A stretch of 64,000 bases of DNA from Capnocytophaga sp. oral taxon 338 str. F0234 (GTDB taxonomy: Bacteria > Bacteroidota > Bacteroidia > Flavobacteriales > Flavobacteriaceae), in NCBI RefSeq assembly GCF_000192225.1, contig NZ_GL872413.1:2012567-2076566 (forward strand), read 5' to 3'. Below are positions 25,829-34,250 of this stretch, piece after piece. Each line of letters opens with the position of its first letter. Position 1 is the first letter of the stretch. The notes beneath the pieces are model-generated. The model searched no databases. It was not told where the DNA came from and saw only the letters and a program-made list of their open reading frames with translations. Made by a program: the position numbers and the translations under genes.

Positions 25829-26911
25829 TTATTGGGCATTAAATCGATTCATGCGCTGAAGGCTTAAAAGCTGTAAGCGCTTAAGACTAAAGCCTACCTT
25901 CTTATTAAAATATTCAGCTACAAAGGCTTCTTTTTTAAGTAAGTTATTATACGATAGGGCAGCACGTTGCATCTCCTTCTCAGTACTACCTGTGGGAGTC
26001 TTGGCGATATTCTTGGCAATATCTATCTGAGAACTAAGATTAGTAAGAGGAATACTTATCATCTCAGCAAAATCATTTTCAGCGGAGATCATTGCTTGGA
26101 AAGTAAAGAAACCTGCATGATTGGGAGTATTTTGTGTAAAGTTACAAAAGTAGCAATCCTCACTAATACCCGCTTGGGCATGAGCATTCTGACACTGAGC
26201 GAGTGATTGAAAATACTGAAAAGGCAGCTCAGTTGTACAAGTGTTTAGATCACGCTTCTTAGGATAATAGCGTAGAGCGTATAGGGCTATCCCATCAGTA
26301 GGCAAGCCATATAGTTGATTATTAAAAACAGTACGATAATCTTTCTGACTAATACTAAGAAATGTTTGACGGTCATAAGGATATATTTCATCTCCAAGCA
26401 AACGAGCAAACTGATGATGCACACTACGCATCAGTACGTATACTTTGTCTTTATCGCGAGGGTTGAAGTCATTAATATTATACAGATGAAACTCACGCCC
26501 TACTGCTGAGTTATTATTAATAAGTTCTTGCCCATTGCCATCAACATTTTTTCCTCCATAAAGATATATTTTTAAAGGTGCCTTTCCTTTCCAAAAATTA
26601 CTACCGCCTAGTGAAGCTTCGGTATAAAGTTCGAGCCATAGGTATTTAATAGCCTCAAGTACAGGTTTTACTTTAGTTACCTCTGGAGGATAAGTATAGG
26701 TGCCTTTCTGAGCAGCATTTTTATCCCAGCGGTATTCAATAGCAATCCCGTAAGGCAAAGTGATATTATCCTCTATCCACCTATCTAATTCGGTATAAGC
26801 TTGCTGAGTGGTCTCGGACTCTACTACACTTTGTGAAGATAGTTTTTCTTTATGACAACTTACCAAAAGGAACAAAAATGCTATAGCGGTTATTTCTAAA
26901 AGATTTTTCAT
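25829..26911 (-). CDS. Peptidase_Mx1-like lipoprotein with a degenerate zinc motif
   Basis: A 360 aa lipoprotein (lipobox LLVSC, Cys 19) of the putative zinc-binding metallopeptidase family found with SusC/SusD genes. Family landmarks are present: IAIEYRWDKNA, LKIYLYGGKNVDGNG, LYNINDFNPRDKDKV and AENDFAEMIS. Where the family has a zinc motif of the HEFAH type, this protein reads HQFAR at 166-170, so the catalytic Glu and the second His are missing. It is therefore probably not an active peptidase and may bind a protein ligand instead. The rest of the chain looks intact and in frame. Confidence 0.65.
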   Translation of the reverse strand: MKNLLEITAIAFLFLLVSCHKEKLSSQSVVESETTQQAYTELDRWIEDNITLPYGIAIEYRWDKNAAQKGTYTYPPEVTKVKPVLEAIKYLWLELYTEASLGGSNFWKGKAPLKIYLYGGKNVDGNGQELINNNSAVGREFHLYNINDFNPRDKDKVYVLMRSVHHQFARLLGDEIYPYDRQTFLSISQKDYRTVFNNQLYGLPTDGIALYALRYYPKKRDLNTCTTELPFQYFQSLAQCQNAHAQAGISEDCYFCNFTQNTPNHAGFFTFQAMISAENDFAEMISIPLTNLSSQIDIAKNIAKTPTGSTEKEMQRAALSYNNLLKKEAFVAEYFNKKVGFSLKRLQLLSLQRMNRFNAQ

Positions 26912-26955
26912 ACTGAATTATTATTAATATTGTAAAAATGTCTATTATATCACTC

Positions 26956-28398
26956 CTATCTTGGGTTTGCGGGTAATCCACGATTAATAGCTTCTATAGG
27001 AAGCTGTATTACCTTGCGCAGGTCTTCTTTCTGTAGAGGTTCTGCAGTGCGATTTACAGGAATATAAAAGCGCCTAATATCCAGCCAACGCATCCCTTCA
27101 TGCATAAATTCCCACTGGCGCAATAGAGCAATATTCTTAATAGCCCCCAACTGCCGAATAGTAAGCCCATAGAAAGGTGAAAAGTTTTGGTAATCATCAT
27201 CTGTAGAAAGAGTAAGTTCTTCTACTGTAGTATTTTTAGTAATATCAAATTTGACCTTGTAATATTCTCGATACTCTAAAAGAAACTGATTATAGTTTTT
27301 AAGCATAACGTATGCTTCCATGCGATTGAGCATTACCTCATCGGTGGTGAGAAGCACATTGGAGACATATAGGTCAGTAGGCTTGCTTCCTGTACTTCCA
27401 AAGAGAGACAGCTGATCAAACTTAGCTATATACATACCATTATAAATAGGTATAGGAGAAGTGGCTGGAGCATAATAGCTAAAATTAGTATTGATAAGGT
27501 TTGTAGTCAGTCCGTACTTAACCGTTGGGAGCTCTCTTGTCCAACGTGATTGTGTTGTAGCTATAAGCAAGTTCGCTTCCTCTTCAGTCTTTGTATATTG
27601 CTGGTATAGATGAGTACGATTATTAAATCCATATTCATCATAATAGGCTTTCCAATGGCGTAATTGTGTTTTAGGCTGGGTGAGCACATAGTTGGCATAG
27701 TCTATTACTGTTTGCCATTCTCCTTTAAATAGGTAAAAACGTGAGGCAAAGGCATAAGCAGCCCGTTTGTTAAAATGAAATTTGGGTTTGCTATAATAAC
27801 TATCACTCACCAAAGTAATTCCTAACTTAAGATCTTCTTCTATCTTCTGATAAACATCATATACCGTGCCTCGGTTATAATTCACTAAAGCATGTTTCTC
27901 AGGCGTAGTAAGGTAAGGAATTCCTAAATCATTTTTAGAAGCTTCCCCTTTATAAGGCTCTGCCCATATATTTACAAGCATAAAGTGCAAGTAAGCTCTG
28001 AGTAAGAAGGCTTCGGCATATAGTGCTTTTACACGATTGGTCTTAGGATATTTAGCCAAAAGTTCTAAGGCTTTATTAGCTTGAGCAATACCCCTATAGC
28101 AGCTGTTCCAATAGTGTAAGGGCGTATCGAGATCTTCTTGATCTTCGTCTTCCCAACGATACATAGCCTCATTCAAGCGTGTATGTACTCCATTTTCGCG
28201 CTGGGCTACATTATCAGTACGTGGTTCAAGAAACGGAAAATAGCTTGCATCAGGATAAGCTCCTGTAAGGAGTTCTGCTATTTTCTCTTCTGAATTGAGA
28301 GGTACATTTAGAGAAGCATCGGGATCTTTGTCCAAATAATTGCAACTTATACAAAGACTACTAAAGATAATACTTATTATTTTAATCACATATTTCAT
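26956..28398 (-). CDS. SusD/RagB-family nutrient-binding outer-membrane lipoprotein
   Basis: A 480 aa SusD-like lipoprotein: signal peptide with lipobox LCISC (Cys 19) followed by NYLDKDPD, the usual SusD start. The TPR-like helical middle (YRGIAQANKALELLAKYP; RVKALYAEAFLLRAYLHFML) and the C-terminal RQWEFMHEGMRWLDIRRF motif are diagnostic. SusD caps the SusC pore and captures the substrate at the cell surface. It follows susC by 74 bases, as usual. Confidence 0.92.
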   Translation of the reverse strand: MKYVIKIISIIFSSLCISCNYLDKDPDASLNVPLNSEEKIAELLTGAYPDASYFPFLEPRTDNVAQRENGVHTRLNEAMYRWEDEDQEDLDTPLHYWNSCYRGIAQANKALELLAKYPKTNRVKALYAEAFLLRAYLHFMLVNIWAEPYKGEASKNDLGIPYLTTPEKHALVNYNRGTVYDVYQKIEEDLKLGITLVSDSYYSKPKFHFNKRAAYAFASRFYLFKGEWQTVIDYANYVLTQPKTQLRHWKAYYDEYGFNNRTHLYQQYTKTEEEANLLIATTQSRWTRELPTVKYGLTTNLINTNFSYYAPATSPIPIYNGMYIAKFDQLSLFGSTGSKPTDLYVSNVLLTTDEVMLNRMEAYVMLKNYNQFLLEYREYYKVKFDITKNTTVEELTLSTDDDYQNFSPFYGLTIRQLGAIKNIALLRQWEFMHEGMRWLDIRRFYIPVNRTAEPLQKEDLRKVIQLPIEAINRGLPANPR

Positions 28399-28472
28399 TC
28401 TATTTTTTGTTACTTGTTATTCACATACTCAACATGAACTTTCAATGAGTTTATCTGTTACTTCTTATTTAA

Positions 28473-31400
28473 CTAAAATCCTATCTGAAAAGATAAAGTA
28501 TATTGTTTAGGAGTAGGTAATGACACCCCTCCTGATTTATAATACTCTGGGTCTTGTCCATTGAGCTTACTATCAGAATAAATGAGGAACGGATTGGTAG
28601 CCTGCAAACGCACTATTAAGTTACTGATGCCATAATGGTCTAAATTATTTTTAGGTACTCTATAACCTATAGATATGTTTTTCATACGAACAAAACTACC
28701 GTCAGCTACACGATTTTGAGAGTAATTATAGGTGTTATAAGCACGTTCTATATTCTCCTTACCAATAAGGTTAATAAGACTCTGTGAAGGCAAAGCAGGT
28801 ACTTGAGTGCGCAATTGATCGTAAGGGTGTAACCATCGGTTATAATATTCTTTTGAAAAGACATTAAGATCTCCAAAGGATGGGTCAAAAGTAGGATTTA
28901 ATCGTATTTTATTGCCCGCTTGAGCTGTGATAAAGAACGAAAATTCCCAGTTTCTATAGGTAAAGGTATTAGAAATTCCTCCTATAACATTTGGCTCTAC
29001 CGAGCCATGATAGATAAGGTATGATTTTGAGTATCGAGTATCCGAAAAATCGGCTCCTACCACATTAGCATAAGGACGGTTATTGAGTGGGTAAAGTCCA
29101 AAATCAAAGGTAGGTAGTCCTTGATTATTTACACCTTGATAATTAAAGGAGAACAAAGAGCCTTTAGGGTAACCTACTATATTACCACGACCTGTGCCTG
29201 ATACCATATCAAAAGTATTGGGGGTATTCAGTAAGCGAGTAATCTTCTGGTTCATATAGCTAAATGAAAAGGTAGTATGCCACTTGAAATCATCAGTATG
29301 AATATTTTTGGTATTCAAAGCAAGTTCTATTCCTCGAGTACGCATATCACCAAAGTTGGCATATTTGTAATATTCACCTCCAATCCCTGAAGTACGGATG
29401 AGATCTATCAGGTCAAATGAGTTGCGCTGGTACACATCTAAAGAAAGACTTATGCGATTATCAAAAAAGCCAGCATCAGCCCCTATATTTAGCTCATACA
29501 TTTTTTCCCATGTGAGATCTCGATTCTCTAAGTGGAGTAAACGCAAAGCGTTCTCTCTATCACTGAACCGATAACGATTTTGTATCCAGTTCTGAAAAAC
29601 ACTATAAGAGTTGATAGCTTGTTCATTCATCTTAGCAGTGAGTCCATAACTTGTTCTCAGGGCAAGAGTGCTGATATTTTTACTACTAAAGAATTTCTCA
29701 CGGTCTATATTCCATTTAGCACCTATATTCCATGTAGGTAACCAGCGTGAACGTGTGCCACGTCCTGCTGTATTAGAACCTTCATAATTCAGCACTGCAT
29801 TCACTATATATTTACCTTGGTAAGCATAAGTACCACTAGCAGAGAAAGTAAGTCCACGGTCATATTTTTCGGTAAGAGCAAAATAATTATTTCCTTCATT
29901 GAGAAGCTTTTGGAAGATAAGAGGATTGGTAAACACTTGATTTCCGCGATCATACTGAATACCATACCCTTGAAAAGGAGTAACAGTTCGGTCAGCATAG
30001 CGTATTTCTGCAAATCCAAAGGCTTTAAGGTCATGATAATCACCTATCTTCCTATTATAATCCATTGCTACACGTGCCATGTAGCTTTTTAAGGAGGATC
30101 CAGTCTTGTTAAAGATACCTCCATTGGTCAAAGCTATTTGCGGAGGGGCTAAAGGATTGTCTTTATTTTTCAGCAGATATATATTATCAGCAGCCACTTG
30201 GGGTGTTTCATTGGCACGAAAAGCCTTTATTACATTCGATTGTTCGGTAATATAGTGAGATGAATTAGTTTGTGCTTGCCGAGCCGATACTAAAGCAGTA
30301 GTTTCTAAATGCGAGTTGATTTTATAAGATGTTTCAGCTTGTATTTTAAAATCAAGCACATCTATTTTCATGTAGTTATTTTGATATTCATTCAAGATAT
30401 TAAAAGGAGCCCAATTGTTGCGATAATACTCAAGATTTCCATTATTATCTTTAGGACGTAAAGTACGTGAAGTGCCTAAAGCATAGGAAAAAGGATTGAT
30501 GTCAAAATCACGTTCAAAAGCTCCTATAGTAGTATTCTTGCGCTGGGTAAAGGTACCTGGCGCTTTCTGTTGACGGATATTACCCACTGCCGTAAAGGTA
30601 GCTTTTAACTGTTCATTAAGGTAGAAAGTACTTTTCAGGTTTGCTGTGATACGCTTTACATTATCGGCTATTGTCCAACCACTATCATGATAGTACCCCA
30701 AAGACGCATAAGTTGTAGTATTTTTACCTCCTCCTGAGAGAGTAATCGTATGGCTCTGTATAGGATTGATAGAAAAAAGGTGTTTAAACCAATTGGTATT
30801 GGCATACTCACGTTCTCTCATAAAAGTATTTCTTGCTGATAAGGTATTAGGGTAGTAATAGTTACCCGTTTGTGGATTAAGTGTACTCACTCCTTTGTAC
30901 CATTGGTAATAAACACCACTACGCCTACCATAAAGGGTATTCTGAAGGTTAAAATAGCCTTTATGTTCCATTTCTTGGAGAAGCGACATTGTTTCCTGTG
31001 AGTTCAGCAAATCAAAATCTTTATAAGACGGTATCTGGCGAAAACTTTGTTCATAAGAGTAAGTGATACGGTTAGGAGTATCACGCTTACCTGATTTGGT
31101 AGTAATCACTATCACCCCATTGAGAGCTCGAGCCCCATACATAGAAGTCGCTGAAGCGTCTTTAAGTACCTGTATATCTTCTATATCGGCAGCATTAAGC
31201 CCTGCAATAGCCGAGCTGACTAAAGTAACTGCATCACCTGAGACCAGTTGGTCAAGACTCAAAGAGACTAAATCTTCATAAATAGCTCCGTCAATCACCC
31301 ATAAAGGCTGTACATTGCCTATGATGGAAGCGCCTCCGCGAATATTAATACGTGGTGCCGACCCAAAGGTACCTGTTACATTTTGAATAGAAAGTCCTGC

Positions 31401-31826
31401 CACACGTCCTTCAAGCATACGCGATACATCAGCAACCCCTTCTATCTTAATATCATCCATTTTTATTGAAGTAGATGCTCCTGTAAATACATGGTTTTGT
31501 ATCTTCTGATATCCAGTAATCACTAAACCTCCTAAAACTTCGGCTTCTTCCTTGAGCACTATATGCAGAGGTTCTTCTTTTACTTTAATATGTTGGGTTT
31601 TCATCCCTACATAGCTTACCACTAAAGTCTGTCCTACTTGCGCTTTAATGGTAAAATGACCTTTCATATCGGTACTGGTACCCGCATGTGTTTCTTTTAT
31701 TATAACAGTAACTCCTAATAAAGGATCACCATTTACTTCTCTCACAGTACCCTTCAGAGTAAAAGTCTGTGCACTTAGTGATGTACTTATAAGGAGTAAA
31801 AAAAGAATACATAAAAATTTGTTCAT
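28473..31826 (-). CDS. SusC/RagA-family TonB-dependent outer-membrane transporter
   Basis: An 1117 aa SusC-like receptor. It has a signal peptide (residues 1-19) and an N-terminal carboxypeptidase-regulatory-like domain (GTVREVNGDPLLGVTVII, with HFTIKAQVG, about 22-95). A plug domain follows with RVAGLSIQNVTGTFGSAPRINIRGG and DASATSMYGARALNGVIVITTK. The long C-terminal beta-barrel ends in an aromatic residue (QIGF). Together with SusD it forms a pedal-bin importer. The 6-base gap from the FecA-like gene links the two receptors into one operon, which is unusual for a sugar locus and fits metal or protein-ligand uptake. Confidence 0.93.
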   Translation of the reverse strand: MNKFLCILFLLLISTSLSAQTFTLKGTVREVNGDPLLGVTVIIKETHAGTSTDMKGHFTIKAQVGQTLVVSYVGMKTQHIKVKEEPLHIVLKEEAEVLGGLVITGYQKIQNHVFTGASTSIKMDDIKIEGVADVSRMLEGRVAGLSIQNVTGTFGSAPRINIRGGASIIGNVQPLWVIDGAIYEDLVSLSLDQLVSGDAVTLVSSAIAGLNAADIEDIQVLKDASATSMYGARALNGVIVITTKSGKRDTPNRITYSYEQSFRQIPSYKDFDLLNSQETMSLLQEMEHKGYFNLQNTLYGRRSGVYYQWYKGVSTLNPQTGNYYYPNTLSARNTFMREREYANTNWFKHLFSINPIQSHTITLSGGGKNTTTYASLGYYHDSGWTIADNVKRITANLKSTFYLNEQLKATFTAVGNIRQQKAPGTFTQRKNTTIGAFERDFDINPFSYALGTSRTLRPKDNNGNLEYYRNNWAPFNILNEYQNNYMKIDVLDFKIQAETSYKINSHLETTALVSARQAQTNSSHYITEQSNVIKAFRANETPQVAADNIYLLKNKDNPLAPPQIALTNGGIFNKTGSSLKSYMARVAMDYNRKIGDYHDLKAFGFAEIRYADRTVTPFQGYGIQYDRGNQVFTNPLIFQKLLNEGNNYFALTEKYDRGLTFSASGTYAYQGKYIVNAVLNYEGSNTAGRGTRSRWLPTWNIGAKWNIDREKFFSSKNISTLALRTSYGLTAKMNEQAINSYSVFQNWIQNRYRFSDRENALRLLHLENRDLTWEKMYELNIGADAGFFDNRISLSLDVYQRNSFDLIDLIRTSGIGGEYYKYANFGDMRTRGIELALNTKNIHTDDFKWHTTFSFSYMNQKITRLLNTPNTFDMVSGTGRGNIVGYPKGSLFSFNYQGVNNQGLPTFDFGLYPLNNRPYANVVGADFSDTRYSKSYLIYHGSVEPNVIGGISNTFTYRNWEFSFFITAQAGNKIRLNPTFDPSFGDLNVFSKEYYNRWLHPYDQLRTQVPALPSQSLINLIGKENIERAYNTYNYSQNRVADGSFVRMKNISIGYRVPKNNLDHYGISNLIVRLQATNPFLIYSDSKLNGQDPEYYKSGGVSLPTPKQYTLSFQIGF

Positions 31827-31832
31827 AGTCTC

Positions 31833-34142
31833 TTAATACTTTAATATAAACCCACCAAACACACCAAAAGGGTGACCTGGACGTAAACCTGAAGGATGAC
31901 GTGATACTAAATAGGTTTTGTTAGTGAGATTGATAGCATTTAGGTTAATGGTAAAGTTTTCATTTATTTTCACTTTTGCCGAAGCATCTACAATGGTATA
32001 AGCAGGTATCTTTTGTCGATCAGCTATAGCACCTTGTCCTGGTTCAGTACGTACAGCACTATTATAGCGCACCCCTATATTTAACTCATAGCGTTTGTAG
32101 CTAGTCCCTATGCTCAAGTTAAATGCATGGCGATTAATATAGGGGATCTCATCACCTGCTATTACTCGCCCCCATGAGTTACTTTCAAAAGAGTTCTTCA
32201 TCTCAGTATCAGTGAAGGTGTAAGAGAGCTGTAAAGGAATTTTGAGGGCATAATCCTCGGGGATGGGCTGATATTGCACAATAAACTCTAACCCTTTCAC
32301 TACTGCTTCTCCTACGTTAAACTGTTCCAATGAGCCCGTTCCTCCCATAGCAGCAAGATCACTACCTAACATATTACTATAATTATTATAAAAGCCAATA
32401 AGTTCTGTCTCTAAACTTTGACTATTAACCCTCAACCCCATTTCAAGGTTAATACTACTTTCAGGTTTCTGATTTTCAGTCAACAAGGTAATATTTCCAT
32501 TCCTGTCCATCACTCGCTTTTCTTTGCTTACTCCTGGAGGTGAAAAACCTTTGTGAATCCCTGAAAAAGCTGAAAACCAATCATTAATTTTGTAATGTAC
32601 CCCAAGACTTGGTATCGCTGCATTAGCTACATTAGTAGTCTCTATGCGCTTTTGCCCTGTACGACGTGTATCATCAGTAGTATAATCCTTTTCTAAAAGT
32701 TCAATATGCTCAAAGCGTAAACCTGCTGTAACAGTCAATTTTTTATAACTTATCTTTGAAAGCCAATAGGCAGCAAGTGCATTAGCACTAGTTATTTTAT
32801 TAGCTTGACTTCCCTTAATGCCTTTCCAAAGCAACTGCATCCGTCTTCCTTTCATTGCATAAATATCATCCCATTGATTACGATCTTCTTGGTCAGCATG
32901 ATAGCGCAAACCCCATTCATTACTAAGGAAGCAATTACCCCATATTGCTTTATATTCAGCCTTGGTTTGCACACCTCGTGACAAGTATTCACGATGATTG
33001 GCGCGTACAAAGAGACCTGGGTTATTTTTCAGACGCTCATAATCACTATAAAACACACGACTATCTGCATTTCCTGATAGAATATCAAAATAAGCAGCAT
33101 TAGTTTCAGGGTCGGCAAGTATTTGTCCTATAGTACGTTTCTCATTAGAGGAAGTACCATATTTTACTGATTCAAGTTTATACCAATTACGAAAGAAGTA
33201 ATTATAATAGAAATGGGTTGTAAATTTCAGTCGTGGAGAGAATTGTAGAAGATAAGTCCCCACCCACTGGTAGTGGCGGGTTGTCAAATGGTCTTTCTGT
33301 GAACCTACATATCGTAAGAAAGGTGTTCTAGCAAAATCAGCTTTCGTAAGCCCTACATAAGTTTCATTAGAATCCTCATCGGCATAACCTGCTTTAAGTT
33401 CAAATGAGTGATTCACTCCCTCACTTTTGGCTGTATTAACAATAACTTTAGCTACTACATCGTTGCGATTAAAACCAGCATTCTGATGATCCTCAAAATG
33501 CTTAAATCCATCAGACTGATATCTAAGATATTCCACCATATAGCCAAAATGTTTCTTATGATCGCCTATATTTATATGAGTCTTGAAAGTATCATTAGTC
33601 CCATAAGTGGCATTCAGTCGTGCTGAGAATTTATTAGGAATGGGAGTAGAGACCATATTAATAGCTCCTCCTGTAGTAAAAGGTCCATATTGAACTTGGC
33701 TACTTCCTTTGACTACCTCAATGGCTTGCATTCGGGCAGCATTTGGGAAATAATAAGCTGCAGGAGCTGAATAAGGGGCAGGAGCTGCCAATATACCATC
33801 CTCCATTAAAGTAATTTTCTCACTACGTTCTGCCTTAGTACCTCGCAAACTGATATTAGGACGTAATCCATAGCCATCTTCTTCATAAACATTCACACCA
33901 GGAACGGCTTTTAACATACGATTAATATCAGTATATCCCATTTTTTGAATCTCTTGAGGAGAAATATAATAAGCTGAACCCGTTCGGTTACGTGCCTGAA
34001 TTTTACTACCTAATATCTGCTTAGCAGAAACTACTACTTCTCCTAATTTTTGAACGCTATCTTTTTTTTGTTCTATAGATTGGGAAAAAGTATTTACTGC
34101 AAAAAACAAAGATAGAAGTATAAAGCCACTCTTTATTTTCAT
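31833..34142 (-). CDS. FecA-like TonB-dependent receptor, first gene of the Sus-like operon
   Basis: A 769 aa TonB-dependent receptor without an N-terminal regulatory domain. The signal peptide is MKIKSGFILLSLFF onward. The plug includes VPGVNVYEEDGYGLRPNISLRG, DGILAAPAPYSAPAAYYFP and VVKGSSQVQYGPFTTGGAINM, a pattern typical of FecA-type ferric receptors. The barrel ends FGGFILKY. The ATG at 34142 is chosen because a longer TTG start at 34166 would lie within the -7 promoter element. It is the promoter-proximal gene of the nine-gene operon. Confidence 0.88.
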   Translation of the reverse strand: MKIKSGFILLSLFFAVNTFSQSIEQKKDSVQKLGEVVVSAKQILGSKIQARNRTGSAYYISPQEIQKMGYTDINRMLKAVPGVNVYEEDGYGLRPNISLRGTKAERSEKITLMEDGILAAPAPYSAPAAYYFPNAARMQAIEVVKGSSQVQYGPFTTGGAINMVSTPIPNKFSARLNATYGTNDTFKTHINIGDHKKHFGYMVEYLRYQSDGFKHFEDHQNAGFNRNDVVAKVIVNTAKSEGVNHSFELKAGYADEDSNETYVGLTKADFARTPFLRYVGSQKDHLTTRHYQWVGTYLLQFSPRLKFTTHFYYNYFFRNWYKLESVKYGTSSNEKRTIGQILADPETNAAYFDILSGNADSRVFYSDYERLKNNPGLFVRANHREYLSRGVQTKAEYKAIWGNCFLSNEWGLRYHADQEDRNQWDDIYAMKGRRMQLLWKGIKGSQANKITSANALAAYWLSKISYKKLTVTAGLRFEHIELLEKDYTTDDTRRTGQKRIETTNVANAAIPSLGVHYKINDWFSAFSGIHKGFSPPGVSKEKRVMDRNGNITLLTENQKPESSINLEMGLRVNSQSLETELIGFYNNYSNMLGSDLAAMGGTGSLEQFNVGEAVVKGLEFIVQYQPIPEDYALKIPLQLSYTFTDTEMKNSFESNSWGRVIAGDEIPYINRHAFNLSIGTSYKRYELNIGVRYNSAVRTEPGQGAIADRQKIPAYTIVDASAKVKINENFTINLNAINLTNKTYLVSRHPSGLRPGHPFGVFGGFILKY

Positions 34143-34163
34143 AAAATCATTGTAAATCAGGGG

Positions 34164-34195
34164 CAAAGATAATAATTATTTATAAATATACCAAA
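34164..34195 (-). promoter_or_regulatory. Promoter of the nine-gene Sus-like operon
   Basis: Minus strand: TTTG (34195-34192), 20 bases, TATCTTTG (34171-34164), a near-perfect Bacteroidota promoter. No Fur-like palindrome is obvious to the eye in the AT-rich spacer. Confidence 0.7.
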
Positions 34196-34250
34196 TAGTA
34201 TTTTTAATTATACTCAATAATATGAACTAATAAGGTTAGATAAATCTACA

